From Iris pallida (taxonomy: Eukaryota > Streptophyta > Magnoliopsida > Asparagales > Iridaceae), in NCBI GenBank assembly GCA_029216955.1, contig JANAVB010005598.1:1313327-1377326 (forward strand): DNA of 64,000 nt, given 5' to 3'. How positions within the stretch are numbered: the first letter of the stretch is position 1; each line of letters begins with the position of its first letter. Position numbers and translations under genes: made by a program. Positions 12,040 to 23,563 of this stretch are shown here, piece by piece. Under the pieces are notes generated by a model. That model was not told where the DNA came from. It saw only the letters and a list, made by a program, of their open reading frames with translations, and did not search any database.

Positions 12040-12880
12040 TTAGTTTCTTGTCACACCTATACGGGTATCGATTCTTGGAAGATCCTGATACCCATAGCAT
12101 ATGAGCATCTTCTCAATGTAATGAGACTGTGATAATGCCACTCTAGTTTCTGTCCAAATAATCTTTATCCCTAGGATAACATCAGCTTCCCCTAAGTCCT
12201 TTATGCTGAACTTAGACGAGCAAAACTTATTTGTTTCAGTGACTCTTGCTAGATCTGTACCCAAGATCAGCATGTCATCCACATACAAAAAATGACTTCT
12301 CTCTCCGTTAGCGAACTTTGTGTACACACACTTGTCCGTCTCGCTGACTCTGTAGCCGGTTTAATCTTATGACTTTATCAAACTTTTCATGTCACATCTT
12401 GGGAGCTTGCTTAAGACCATACAGAGATTTTATCAACTTGCAGACTTTATCTTCGAGGCCCTTGATGACAAATCCTTCTGGCTGTTGCATGTAAATCTTT
12501 TCGGTCAATTCACCATTCAGGAAAGCAGTTTTAACATTCATTTGATGAATAAACAACTTATGAATTGTACTTAGAGCAATCAATATCCTGATGATCATCA
12601 TCCTTGCTATTGGAGCATATATATCAAAATAATCGATCCCCTGTTTCTAAGAAAAATCCTTTGCTACCAACCTAGCCTTGAACTTGTCAACAGTTCCATC
12701 AGCCTTCATCTTCTTCTTGAAGATCCATTTACATCCGATTGATTTTGTTCCTTCATGCAGATCGACCAACACCCACATATTATTGGAGGTTATTGAGCCA
12801 TACTCATCATAGGTAAGCGGATCTGCTTCCACATGATAACAAAATCCTCTTCGAAGTTTTTTTGTCTCCTCACACATTTA
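12040..12880 (-). pseudogene. Copia B reverse transcriptase domain
   Basis: Minus-strand translation gives WIFKKKMKADGTVDKFKARLVAK (about 12650-12740), MNVKTAFLNGELTEKIYMQQPEGF and KSLYGLKQAP (12392-12540), then FLYVDDMLILG with the YVDD catalytic box (about 12270). The order and motifs are those of Copia RT. The pieces are in different frames and separated by stops near 12390 and 12640. Confidence 0.85.
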
Positions 12881-13760
12881 GATACTGGTTCTGCGAGATC
12901 TGGTTCAATAGTTGTTTCTGCAACAACATCTTCTTGGACTATATCTTCGTTATGAACTTGAGCCTCCTGTGCACCCACACTATTTTTCGAAATATTCGTA
13001 AAAACAATGTTCTTGTGTCTTGCAAATTTATCTTCAAAGAATTTTGCATCGTAAGATTCAATGATATAATTTGATTCAATACCAAGGAACCTCCGAACAT
13101 CACTCTTATCGGCATAACCCAGAAATATAGCCTTTGTAGTCCTTGTTCTCAGCTTCTGAATCTTCAAATCTGGAAGTTTCACATACGCCAGACACCTCTA
13201 CCCTCGAATGACATTCAATTTGGGTCTGGCCTTGAACTAGAGTTCATGAGGAGTGACTTCCAAAGTTGCATGCGACACTCTATTCAGAATAAAAGTAGCC
13301 ATAAGCATAGCTTCACCCTAGAAGTAATTTAGAAGACTCATAGTCAACAACATTGAGTTCGTCATCTCTGTTAACATTTCGTTCTTCTTTTCTGCAACAC
13401 CGTTTAATTGAGGTGAGTACAAAGCAGTCGTCTCGTTGATAATTTTATGTTCTTTACAGAACGATGTGAATTCATGAGACATATACTCTCTACCTCGATC
13501 ATTTCTGAGTCTCTTGAGCTATTATTCGATTTGACACTTGGCTTCAGCCTTAAAGTCCTTAAATGTCTCAAATGTTTCATATTTAGACTTGAGAAGATAA
13601 ACGAACGCGTACCTTGAGAAATCGTCGATGAAAGTAATGAAATACTTCATCTCGGCCTTTGTAGAGAACTGTTTAAAATCACAGATATCTGAGTGAACCA
13701 GCTCCAGAAGATCTGTACCTCGATTTACCCGTTTGAATGGCTTTCTAGTGATCTTCATCT
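12881..13760 (-). pseudogene. Copia B integrase core and C-terminal region
   Basis: At 13522-13758 the minus strand reads GTDLLELVHSDICDF and YFITFIDDFSRYAFVYLL, the first catalytic Asp (HSD) and following strand of the Copia integrase. The segment to about 13200 contains decayed remains of the second Asp and Glu region. At 12881-13182 the C-terminal part reads AIFLGYADKSD followed by an acidic linker (NEDIVQEDVVAETTIEPDLAEP). Frames are broken. Confidence 0.75.
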
Positions 13761-14959
13761 ACGCATAGACCTCATAATTCTCCAACTTCTTACCCCCATA
13801 TTTGGAGATAAGCCCTAGACTAGACAACTAGTTTTTTCTTTTATGATGAACATCCCCTCGTCTATCATGTCACAACTCAAGAGAAGAACCAGAATAGACT
13901 ACATTTATAATCTCCATTGGAGTTACAAGTTGAAATTTGAACATCCCTTCAATACAACAAGTCTTTTCGAAGTATGTTCCTTTGTAAGACATAACAACCT
14001 GACCAATGTTGATGTCCATCCTCAAGCCTGTATTGTCGAGGAAACTTCTCGAGATCAGGTTCTTGGCTATAGCAGGTACGTACTTCATACTCTGAAGCGT
14101 CAGCGACTTCCTAGAAGTTAGTTGCAGTACCACCATCCCGATCCCAAGTACTTCAGCTTGTGTTTGGTTTGCTACCATAACCTTCTCGTAAACAAGTTTA
14201 TAAGTCGTGAACCATTTATTCTTTGAGCAAACATGGCACGATGCCCAGTGTCTATCCACCAGTCTGTGTTAATACTCGTTGAGTCAACCTGTGCAATCAT
14301 AGCAACAAAGTTACCCTCACCTTGCCCTTTCTGTTTAGGTTTTTCCTTGCAGTCCCTCCTCCAGCAGCATTTCTTGCCACAATTGAAACAAGTCCCAGGT
14401 TCTTTGGACTTAGGCTTGAACTGAGCCGACTTTACCTTCGGATGGTGAACGTCTTTCTTCTTATGGTAGAAAGCCTCATGCTTCCCTTTATTTTCCTTCT
14501 TGCACCATATTGGCCTTAGCTATCTGTTTGGACAAGGTGTCCACTTTGAGTTGAGCACTTAACTCCTCTTCAACATGTATCTAGTGTAAGAGGTGCTCAA
14601 GATCCACCTCTATCTTCTTGCGGTACATGTCCACGATAAAATTGCTCCACCCAGGCGGAAGCTTGGCAACAATCCCTCCAACGACGAAGGCATCGACCAA
14701 GGGCATGTCGTCATCCGCCAGTTTCTGATATAGCTTGAGAAACTCCTTGACTTGAGACAATATGGTCTTGTCGTCCTCAAATCGTATCCTCCAGACCTTT
14801 TCAATCACGTTGATCTTGTTTCTGTTTTTTTGCCTTGTAGAGATTCTCTACAGACTCCCAAACGTCCTTTACATTGATCATCTTGTTGTAAGACTATGCC
14901 AGAGAGTCCTCCATAGAGTTCAAGATAAGCCACTTACAGATGTTATCTCTCATCCACTT
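13761..14959 (-). pseudogene. Copia B gag, zinc knuckle and protease remnant
   Basis: Reading leftward on the minus strand: a gag segment at 14581-14959 (WSNFIVDMYRKK, KLPPGW and VWRIRFEDDKTILSQVKEFL); a zinc knuckle near 14340-14400 reading CFNCGKKCCWRRDC, where the conserved His of CCHC is Cys; then a protease/pre-integrase segment at 13870-14259 with CHVCSKNKWFTTY and MKYVPAIAKNLISRS. The catalytic protease Asp-Ser/Thr-Gly is not intact. The N-terminal gag is missing where the LTR fragment starts at 14960. Confidence 0.75.
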
Positions 14960-16534
14960 TGTCACGACCCGCACCCATTTTCGGATACGTGTCTATGTCC
15001 AAGCCCAGCCTACGTCGTAGTATCGACGGTAGAACGCTGTCTAGTATACACAAGGCACAGAAGTATGGAACTAATCATGGCAGTCTGGATTCCATCCACA
15101 GAATGTAAAGGTACAACCAACTCCAATAAGTAACAATAATACCGAAGAAGTGAATACTGGAGAATAATGTAAAATAAAGTTTCAAGAATTCAAGTCACGT
15201 CCGGTGGATACAAATCTACTACCAGTAGACGAAAATAAAGTAAGACATGAAACAAAATAACTGAGTCTAAACTACACAAAATCATCAATGACATCCTCAG
15301 CTGTAGTGGTACCATGGTCTGATACTGGCTCAAACCTGCTCGTCTGCGGCTGGATCAACCTCGATTAAATCTGAGAAGATCATCAGGTCCTCAGGGGACT
15401 AGTAAGATACATAAAATATGCCTATCTAGCAGTATATCATGCATAAGAAAAACCAGGATATAAATAGAAAAGGACTAAGCAACTATGAAACATGAATTTG
15501 AGAACAACTACGCATAAATGAACTGCTGGAAGAAAATAAGTGAACACATGTCAAGAGATCAACTGATAACCAATCCCTCGCGCCTAGTGTGGACTCGCAG
15601 GTTTGAACAAATCACTAACCCTCGCCCCTAGTGTGGACTCGCAGGTTAGTTCAAGGCAATCACCCTCGCCCATAGTGTGGACTCGCAGGTGATTTCAAAA
15701 CAGTCAACCCTCGCCTCTAGTTTGGACTCGTAGGTTAAGAAAACGGCAAATAAGAAATAGCAGTTCAATTATAGGGGACTCATTCTAAGATACGACTCAA
15801 TCAAGCACATGTGAGAAATAGGTCCAATATGAACTACAAGGCCAATCATGAACAATGACTAGATATCAATAAAGTAAATAAACTAGTATACATGATATGA
15901 GAAACACATGTCAGCCATCAATCAGGAGAAATGGATAATGAAAGAAATAAGCATGTAAATAAAGCTGTAAAGAAAGGCAAGGTATACTTGTCTGTGGTCC
16001 TGAGATGCGGGTATGGGTCAAGTGCTGAGTCAATGTCCACAGAATCTATATTATGAATTTACATGTCAATACATCATTAAGGATATAATAAATCCTTCTA
16101 CCTACTTTCTAAGTCATTTGCTATCTTGTTTTATATCAATAGGCCTATCATTCACATTATTCCCCCTATCAAATATGACTTACCTAAGCCACATTGACTA
16201 ATAACCTACATTTGCTGCCTTTCTTAGCCTATATAGCCCATATAAGCCAACACTACACTTGTACCAGTTTCTACCTATTGTCTTTTCATTCTACTGCACC
16301 CCTAATTGTATTTCCCAAGTTACTATGCTAATGGATCAAATGTACATTGGATAATATAGTCATCTGTCACAGGGCAAAACACTATATCTGTCGCACATAC
16401 CCTTACTTACATATCCTGGACACCCCAACTGAACCTATCATACTGGGTTTTGGCCTATGGGTTGTAGCACTACTATTTCATACACCTAGGTATCCCATTA
16501 CTTAACCTAACTTGATGTAATGAGCAGCAACTTC
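14960..16534 (-). repeat. Truncated long LTR on the minus strand (Tekay/LARD type)
   Basis: The left border TGTCACGACCCGCACCC is the reverse complement of the GGGTGCGGGTCATGACA end of the solo LTR at 33189 and of the LTR ends at 54672 and 59159, so this is the 3' end of a minus-strand LTR of that family. TACGTCGTAGTATCGACGGTAGAACGCTGTCTAG-type sequence is shared with 54720 and 59220. The LTR is interrupted at 16535, where LARD-2 starts on the + strand; the other half is not seen. It cuts the Copia B gag at 14960. Confidence 0.7.
15575..15736. repeat. Four tandem copies of a ~44-bp unit in the LTR fragment
   Basis: Units start at about 15575, 15619, 15663 and 15708 with CCCTCGCnCnTAGTGTGGACTCGCAGGT, followed by 14-16 variable bases. 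The fourth copy has TTTGGACTCGTAGG. Confidence 0.9.
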
Positions 16535-18343
16535 TGTAAACTCCCTAAATTTTTACTACAAATTTTTGTTTTTTTTATATTTGAATTTGGTATTGATTTT
16601 CTTTTTTTCTTATTTGCTCGTCGAGTGCAAATATGTGCGAGGTACATATTTTTGGAAAAACGTTTTGATTATAAATTTTATTTATATGGGATAGTTTTCT
16701 TAAGGTTGTGAGAAGTGGCGCATCGAGATTTCCAAAAATATTATTTATTACATTTTATTTTAGTGTACAAATATAAGTAGTAGTTTAGAAAACTATTATT
16801 TTATGGATATTATTTGTGTGCGAGCGGCATGAAATGTATTTCGTGTCCATTGTGGATTTTCGAAGTATTAATTGTTTTTATCAAAAAGGTTTTCAAATAA
16901 TTAAATATTTAATAGTCATTTTCAAAATTAATATATTATTATTTTATTTATTTATTATAATTATACTTTGAATATTGTATCATTTATATTAGGATTAAAT
17001 ACCTTGATTATATCAGTAAATAGTTTAAATTTATAGATAAGATTTAAAGTAATATAAAATCGGATCGGATCGAATTCAGATTTGATTTAGATCGATATAG
17101 TTTAAACTGATTTAAAATTTGTAGAGAATTATCAAAGGGAGTTTAAACGATTCCTATCCTTTATCAAACTGGGATCCCTCCACCCTATATATAGGGGGAG
17201 CCTCCATATGTGTTTCATCTTCACAAATTACTCCACAAATATTCCTCCACAAGAATCGTGCATCGTGTCCGTGTACGTGTCCCCTCCCCATCTTATTTCC
17301 TACTTACATATATATGTTCCACCATCTTCGTGTCGGACATTCTCCGACATAAAACTCACAACCCAAATTCTAGCCTATAGATGCAGCCTCCAGTCACCGT
17401 CCATCGTCATCCGAACCTTCTCGACCTCCGACACCCCTGGACCATTGCCACTACCACGTCCGAGCGAGCCGAACCCCCACCCCTTTCTTCCTGTCATCTC
17501 CTTCACCACTACTGCTTCTTCCCCGCCTACCCAACCAGCCCCGGCCGAACATCGGCCAAATACACCTCACCGCCACCAGCACCCACTCCCGACCAAAACG
17601 GCACAACCCCGGGCCGCATCCACCAGACCACGTCCCCGATTCTCTTGCTGCCAACGCCACCACCACGTCATCGACATCTCCCCTACCACCCACAGTCGAT
17701 AAACACCACCACCTCCATCACCGTGCCCGGCCACCGCCATCGTCCCCTCGTCAAACTCCCAGAACCAAGGACACATCGAATACCGCCACCGCAGCCAAGC
17801 CACAGCGACCCACCTCGCCATTCACAACTCATTGCCACCTCCAACAGCAACCCACCCATAGACTCATCCCCGCTACCAGCGCCAAGCCCCGTCCTGCTGT
17901 CATCTTCATCACCGCCCCGACCATCGTCGATCTACCTCCGAACCCGTCTTCCATAACCCCCTTCTCCGATATGATCATTGTACCCATCATACCCCCAATC
18001 AATCGACAAACAAACACCACCGTCGCCACCATATCGTCACCACCACCACCAACAACACAAAAGGAAAACCACCGAGAAACCCTCACCTGAACCCTTACTG
18101 GAGATTCTTCTTAGCGCCTCCAGCCGCATGCCGCCCCAGGCCACTCTGTCCTCCGCACCTCAGCGTTGGGCCCGCAGCTACCCGCGTCCACTCGATCAGG
18201 ATCGCCGTCACGAGATCGGGTCTAGTCCCCCTCGCCTTCAACGTACTGACCGCCCCTTCCTCCGCGCTTTTGCCGCCGCCGACTGCACTGGTAAGCCCTG
18301 TCCCTCCGCCTCCTTCTCCCTTCCGCCTCTCTACCTATACTTT
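16535..18343 (+). repeat. LARD-2 5' LTR, first part
   Basis: From TGTAAACTCCC to the Reina target site ACTTT (18339-18343). It aligns to 27293-28780 with few differences over most of its length, then extends past the point where that copy is truncated. Open frames in the C-rich section (17208-18349) are paralleled by broken ones in the other LTR and look like base-composition artefacts. Confidence 0.8.
17186..17193 (+). promoter_or_regulatory. TATA box of LARD-2 5' LTR
   Basis: CCCTATATATAGGGGG; the same box is at 27946-27953 in the 3' LTR. CTCCACAAAT and CGTGTCCGTGTACGTG follow, as in LARD-1. Confidence 0.6.
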
Positions 18344-18757
18344 TGTTAGGATCTTGTGATCCTGACATGTAGATGCTAGAGTTTCTTCCAGGAATTGTCA
18401 TCAGTGATCAATATAGTAGCTAACAGAGAAGAATTGGGGAGAAATTCTAGGTTTATTGGAGTAATACTGGTAATGGAAAATACAAGCAATGTAAGAATGT
18501 TGGAAAAATGCAGGAAGAAGGAGGCAGGAAGAATTAGCTAACAATTCTCTGATACTCCAGTTCATTTATTAACAGCTATATATAGTAAGGATACTTTGGC
18601 TGACGTGGCTTGTATTGGTCACTGCAGGATGTTGATTGGCCTGGTAATGATGAGCTGTCTCTGGAGCTGCTGAGCTGGCTCTGAGAGGAAAATAACTAAC
18701 AACCCAACTGTCCAGAATTGGACAATGCTGCTGTGCTATGCAAATGGGCACGTATCA
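18344..18757 (-). repeat. Reina 3' LTR (414 bp)
   Basis: Minus-strand ends are TGATACGTGCCC and GATCCTAACA (TG...CA). Nearly identical to 23506-23919. Confidence 0.95.
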
Positions 18758-18772
18758 ACTCCCTCCCCCTTA
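18758..18772 (-). promoter_or_regulatory. Reina polypurine tract
   Basis: Minus strand AAGGGGGAGGGAGT directly before the 3' LTR; this primes plus-strand DNA synthesis. The stop codon TAA of the polyprotein (18770-18772) overlaps its start. Confidence 0.9.
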
Positions 18773-21700
18773 AATTGACCTTGTCTCAAGGTCAAAATGG
18801 GGATAAGTTTGAATGAAATGTTCATAAGGAACCCACTGAGCATGCTCCTTGCTCGAATGCTTCCACTGTACCAGGAGATCAACAGCAGCATGGTTCCCTC
18901 TCTTTACCATTCTTCTATCTAATATGAAATCAGGTTCCAAAATCTGAGCTTCCACTTGAGTAGGTGTTCCTGTCTGAACCTCTCTAGTAGCACTGACCTT
19001 CTTCTTGAGTTGGGAGACATGGAACACAGGGTGGATTTGGGATCCTGCAAGGAGGGCTAGTTTATAAGCCACAGTACCTATTTTAGTCAAGACTTCATAG
19101 GGTCCAAAGTATTTTGGAGACAACTTTTGAGGTCTTCTTTGCCCAACTGAAACCTGTCTATAGGGCTGGAGTTTGAGGAAAACCCAGTCTCCTACATCAA
19201 ATTGCCTATCAGTCCTCTTAGTGTCTGCCAACTTCTTCATCCTGTCCTGGGCCAGGTGCAAATTGTCCTTGAGGAGTTGGAGAGCATTATCCCGAGAGTT
19301 TAGAGCTTCCTCATCACTCTTGTCTTGAGGGGGGTCTGGAATGTATGTGAGAATATGTGGGGGAGCTCTGCCATACACAGCTTCAAAGGGTGTTACTTTG
19401 GTTGAAGCGTGCCAGTTGGTATTAAACCAAAATTCAGCCCATGGCAGAAATTTGCTCCACTCATGAGGTTTATGTCCACAAAAACATCTCAAATAGGCTT
19501 CAATACTCCTGTTGGTGACCTCAGTCTGCCCATCTGTTTGAGGATGGTAGGCAGTACTATATTTGAGCTTGGTCCCCTGTGCTTTAAAAAACTCTTGCCA
19601 AAATTGACTGGTGAAAATTGGATCTCTGTCACAGACAATGGATTTGGGCATCCCATGCAATTTGAATACCCCATCAATGAATACATGAGCCACCATAGCA
19701 GCAGTGTAAGGATGGCAGAGAGCAAACAGGTGGATGTATTTAGTGAGCCTATCCACCACAACCATTATGGTTGTTTTGTGATAACTGGTAGGTAATCCTT
19801 CAATAAAATCCATGGAAATCTCTTCCCATATCCTATCAGGTACAGGTAAGGGTTGTAATAGGCCAGCTGGGGAGATATTTTCATACTTGTTCTGTTGGCA
19901 AACCTGACAAGCTTGTATATAGTTCCTGACTGCAGTCTTCATCCCCTTCCAGTAGCAAGTCTTCTTGAGTCTCTGTAAGGTCTTTGCCACACCAGAATGG
20001 CCAGCCTGGACATGGTCATGGTGTTCTTTTAACATAGTGGCTGCAAACTCAGAATCAGGGTCAATAAGAAGCCTGTTTTTGTAATATAAGAGGCCTTGTC
20101 TCATAGAATACTTGTCAGTATTTAGACTCCCTTGTGCCCATTTGCTCAGCTGCTCTTTATAGAAGGCTGAGTGTTGCATTTGTTCCTGAAACTGAGTTAA
20201 CCAGTCTGTCTGCACCACAGTGACTGCTCTCAATATAAGGTCTTCCCTCCTGGACAAACTATCAGCAGCTACATTCTCTTTGCCTTTCTTGTATTCCACC
20301 CTGTAGTGATAGCCTTGTAACTTAGCTATCCATTTGTGTTGGGCTTCTGTCCCCATTTTCTGGTCTAACAGGTATTTGAGTGCTTGATGATCAGTCTTAA
20401 TAATGAATTCCCTGCCCCACAAATATTGACTCCACTTCTTAATTGCCAAGAGAATGGCCAGCATCTCTTTCTCATAGGTAGACAGTGATTTTGATCTTCC
20501 CTTCAACCCTTGACTCAGAAATGCTATAGGTCTGCCCTTTTGCATTAAAACAGCCCCTATTGCTTCTCCTGAAGCATCACATTCTAATACAAATATTTCA
20601 TTAAAATTTGGCATACTCAGAATAGGTGGTTGAATGAGGGCCAATTTTAATTTCTCAAAAGCCTCTTGAGCTATATCATTCCATTTAAAGGAATCCTTCT
20701 TGAGCAGGTCAGTGAGAGGTCCAGCTATAGCCCCATACCCTTGGATGAATCTTCTGTAGTAGCCAGTCAGTCCTAAAAATCCCCTGAGGCCTTTCAGTGT
20801 AGTGGGAGTTGGCCAATGCTCCACAGCTTCAGTCTTTATGGTGTCCACCTGAATACCCTCCTCAGAAATCACATGCCCCAAATACCCAATTGTCTTCAAT
20901 GCAAATTGGCACTTGCTCTCCTTGATTTTCAATTTGAACTCTGACAACCTGCAGAAAACCTGTTCCAGGTGCACTAGATGTTCTTCAAAGCTACTGCTGT
21001 AAATCAGTATGTCATCAAAAAATATAAGAACAAATTTTCTCATGTAATCTCTGAATATAGAATTCATCATGGACTGAAATGTGGAGGGTGCATTGGTGAG
21101 CCCAAAGGGCATCACAAGGAACTCATAGTGTCCCTCATGAGTTCTAAAAGCAGTTTTAGGAACATCTTCTTCCACTACTCTCACTTGATGATACCCAGCC
21201 CTCAAGTCCAGCTTAGAAAAAAATTTTGCTCCATGTAGCTCATCAAACAATTCATCTATGAATGGAATTGGGAATTTGTCTTTGATAGTGTTTTGATTAA
21301 GGGCTCTATAATCTATACACATCCTCCAGGATCCATCAGCTTTCTTCACTAAGATAACAGGTGAAGAGTAGGAACTTGTACTTGGCCTAATGATGCCACT
21401 GATTAACATTTCCCTCACTTGTTTTTCTATTTCATTTTTATGTATGTAAGGGTGCCTATATGGCCTTTGACACACAGGAAGAGCCCCAGGTAATAAAGGA
21501 ATTCTATGGTCAAATTCCCTCTTGGGAGGTAAACATGTGGGTTCATCAAATAGTTGTTTGAAATTTTGCAGTAGAGAGGAAATGGTTGGGTGTGTACCTG
21601 TAGTAGTGGCTGGGCACTCTACAGAGGAGAGCTGAATAACATAGAACTGATTTTTTTGCCTGAGCTCCTTCAAGTCTGCTTCAGATAGGCTATGCTTGTC

Positions 21701-23563
21701 TGCACCCAAGCCTTTAAAAACTTGTACTTGTTCACCTTGCTGAAACACCATGGTGAGATCTCTGAAATTCCAGTGAATGGTTCCCAGAGTTCTCAGCCAG
21801 TTAGCTCCCAATACAACTTGACATCCTGTGATGGGGAGCTTGAGTAGATTCACCTGCAACTTCTTCCCTTGGCAATCAATTAGGACATTTGGACACATGC
21901 CTTGGCTCTGTAATTTCTCTCCATTGGCAACCAAGACTTCAAAATCTTCATTATTCAAAGTTTTTAGTTTGAGTCTTTCACTGAACTGCTTGTCAATAAA
22001 ACTGTGAGTAGAACCAGAGTCCACTAGCACTATGACTGGTTTGCCTTGTATTGTACCTCTCATCTTCATGGTGGAGTGTTGGCTTGTCCCTGACAATGCC
22101 TGCAAGGAAATGGAGAAGGATTCTGGAATTTCCTTATTCTGAGTATTGCCCTCCTGATCATCCTCTGCAGATAGCATAAACAGCCTCTTCTCTTTGCATT
22201 TGTGCCCCTTAAACCACTTTTCTTCACACAGAAAACATAATCCCAAATTCTTCCTCCTCACTATTTCAGTAGGAGATATAGTGAGTCTTCCTGGAATCTT
22301 GGTAGAAACCCCTGTTGTGTTTGTGTACTTCTGTCCTGTATCATTACTGCTTGCAGGAAGAGCTGGGGTGTTTGTCACCATATTTGTTGCAGGAGCAGAC
22401 TTGTATAGGTGAGTGTTACCCTTGTAGTTCCTCTTAAGAGCTAAGAACTTGGCCTCATACAACTTAGAGAGTTGCATGGCTGTTAACAAACTCCTGGGGC
22501 TGGCTAGTTGCAACTCATATCTAATCTCTTCCCTCAAGCCTCCAATATAGTGACTAATGAGACAGATTTCAGGGACTCCTTGCACCCTCTGAGAGACCCT
22601 CTGGAATTGGGAATTATACTCCTGAACATCAGAATCTTGTTGTAAGTGTTTCAGATCAATAATGTGGTCTGTGAATTGAGAAGGACCAAACTCCATTCTA
22701 ATGCTTTGGTAGAAATCATCCCAAGTTATGACTCCATTTTTGAGTTTTAACACCCACCTCAGCCAGTAAGCAGCTGTACCCTTGAGTTGGACTGAACACA
22801 GTTTCACTCTGTCATTCTCTAAGGTATGATAAAAACTAAAGTAGTGATCTACTCTCATTAGCCATTCCTCTACATCACCTGTGCCATCATACTCAGGTAA
22901 TTTGAGCCTGTGTGTGGACTGTCCCCTGTTTTGATTTTGAATGTTGTTTGGAACATTAAAGGGAATACCTCCAGCTTGTATAAGTGGCCTGGGAGGAGTA
23001 CATAAGATTCCTGGGGCATTTGTGAGTGCTGGTGGTGTCCTCATGTGTGGCAAAGGTGTTTGTTCACCAGTGGCCATAGCAGTGTTCATCACTGATGTAC
23101 TGGCACTTCCCATATGAGTATTATGAGTATGCATTGGAGAATTTGGTCCAGGGAATTGTGAGACAGGTGGAAATTGCTGAAACATTGGGATTTGGTTCAT
23201 ATTTGAACTCGAACTCTCCCCATCCCTACGAGATCTGGTTAATTCTTCCAGCATCCTTTCCACTCTTCCAAATCGATCTTCGATCTGGTCAATTTTTGCA
23301 GGCAGGCCTTCTAACTGAACCAATTTGGTAGAGAGATCTAGCACAGTACCTGACATGGCTCCCATGGTGTCTTCTATGGAGAGGATCCGTTGGTTGTCGA
23401 CGAACGCTCGCCTCCCCTCAGATGCTAACCCCCCAGATCCGCCGAGGCCGGAGCTGCCCTCCCGGCTGCCTTCACTTACTCGATCCAGAGGCTCTGATAC
23501 CAAGTTGTTAGGATCTTGTGATCCTGACATGTAGATGCTAGAGTTTCTTCCAGGAATTGTCAT
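18770..23563 (-). CDS. Reina-type gag-pol polyprotein, 1597 aa, uninterrupted
   Basis: Single frame encoding capsid, protease, reverse transcriptase, RNase H and integrase with chromodomain. Gag domain at about residues 217-375; modified zinc knuckle CFLCEEKWFKGHKC at 443-456; protease DSGS at 515-518; RT with LDL at 785-787 and catalytic FFDD at 848-851; RNase H with ECDAS (D996) and KTDHQ (D1058). Integrase has a zinc finger (H1184 or nearby, H1189, C1219, C1222) and DDE residues D1252, D1312 and E1348. A GPY motif is at 1487-1489 and a chromodomain-like tail at about 1537-1592. All landmark residues I looked for are present. The first ATG lies inside the 5' LTR and the frame runs through the primer-binding site; the next Met is residue 12, also in the LTR, and the first Met beyond the primer site is residue 67. 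The chromodomain is thought to guide insertion into heterochromatin, which fits its nested location. Confidence 0.93.
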   Translation of the reverse strand: MTIPGRNSSIYMSGSQDPNNLVSEPLDRVSEGSREGSSGLGGSGGLASEGRRAFVDNQRILSIEDTMGAMSGTVLDLSTKLVQLEGLPAKIDQIEDRFGRVERMLEELTRSRRDGESSSSNMNQIPMFQQFPPVSQFPGPNSPMHTHNTHMGSASTSVMNTAMATGEQTPLPHMRTPPALTNAPGILCTPPRPLIQAGGIPFNVPNNIQNQNRGQSTHRLKLPEYDGTGDVEEWLMRVDHYFSFYHTLENDRVKLCSVQLKGTAAYWLRWVLKLKNGVITWDDFYQSIRMEFGPSQFTDHIIDLKHLQQDSDVQEYNSQFQRVSQRVQGVPEICLISHYIGGLREEIRYELQLASPRSLLTAMQLSKLYEAKFLALKRNYKGNTHLYKSAPATNMVTNTPALPASSNDTGQKYTNTTGVSTKIPGRLTISPTEIVRRKNLGLCFLCEEKWFKGHKCKEKRLFMLSAEDDQEGNTQNKEIPESFSISLQALSGTSQHSTMKMRGTIQGKPVIVLVDSGSTHSFIDKQFSERLKLKTLNNEDFEVLVANGEKLQSQGMCPNVLIDCQGKKLQVNLLKLPITGCQVVLGANWLRTLGTIHWNFRDLTMVFQQGEQVQVFKGLGADKHSLSEADLKELRQKNQFYVIQLSSVECPATTTGTHPTISSLLQNFKQLFDEPTCLPPKREFDHRIPLLPGALPVCQRPYRHPYIHKNEIEKQVREMLISGIIRPSTSSYSSPVILVKKADGSWRMCIDYRALNQNTIKDKFPIPFIDELFDELHGAKFFSKLDLRAGYHQVRVVEEDVPKTAFRTHEGHYEFLVMPFGLTNAPSTFQSMMNSIFRDYMRKFVLIFFDDILIYSSSFEEHLVHLEQVFCRLSEFKLKIKESKCQFALKTIGYLGHVISEEGIQVDTIKTEAVEHWPTPTTLKGLRGFLGLTGYYRRFIQGYGAIAGPLTDLLKKDSFKWNDIAQEAFEKLKLALIQPPILSMPNFNEIFVLECDASGEAIGAVLMQKGRPIAFLSQGLKGRSKSLSTYEKEMLAILLAIKKWSQYLWGREFIIKTDHQALKYLLDQKMGTEAQHKWIAKLQGYHYRVEYKKGKENVAADSLSRREDLILRAVTVVQTDWLTQFQEQMQHSAFYKEQLSKWAQGSLNTDKYSMRQGLLYYKNRLLIDPDSEFAATMLKEHHDHVQAGHSGVAKTLQRLKKTCYWKGMKTAVRNYIQACQVCQQNKYENISPAGLLQPLPVPDRIWEEISMDFIEGLPTSYHKTTIMVVVDRLTKYIHLFALCHPYTAAMVAHVFIDGVFKLHGMPKSIVCDRDPIFTSQFWQEFFKAQGTKLKYSTAYHPQTDGQTEVTNRSIEAYLRCFCGHKPHEWSKFLPWAEFWFNTNWHASTKVTPFEAVYGRAPPHILTYIPDPPQDKSDEEALNSRDNALQLLKDNLHLAQDRMKKLADTKRTDRQFDVGDWVFLKLQPYRQVSVGQRRPQKLSPKYFGPYEVLTKIGTVAYKLALLAGSQIHPVFHVSQLKKKVSATREVQTGTPTQVEAQILEPDFILDRRMVKRGNHAAVDLLVQWKHSSKEHAQWVPYEHFIQTYPHFDLETRSI
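23490..23502 (-). promoter_or_regulatory. Reina primer-binding site (initiator Met tRNA)
   Basis: Minus strand TGGTATCAGAGCC, three bases after the LTR end; complementary to the 3' end of plant initiator tRNA-Met. Confidence 0.95.

Larger units (their letters stand above)
10208..14959 (-). mobile_element. Copia element B, decayed, 5' end missing
   Basis: On the minus strand the order is gag, zinc knuckle, protease, integrase, reverse transcriptase, RNase H, then a long non-coding 3' tail: the Copia (Ty1) order, with integrase before RT. Every domain contains stops or frameshifts. The start of gag and the 5' LTR are absent, cut off at 14960 by a fragment of a long LTR. It abuts the gypsy RT on the left and so probably inserted into it, but the other half of the target is not visible. 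Confidence 0.8.

Noticed and set aside
17208..18349. Several open frames of 60-190 codons on both strands
   Set aside because: C-rich LTR leader; the paired LTR at 27968-28780 has different frames. Composition, not genes.
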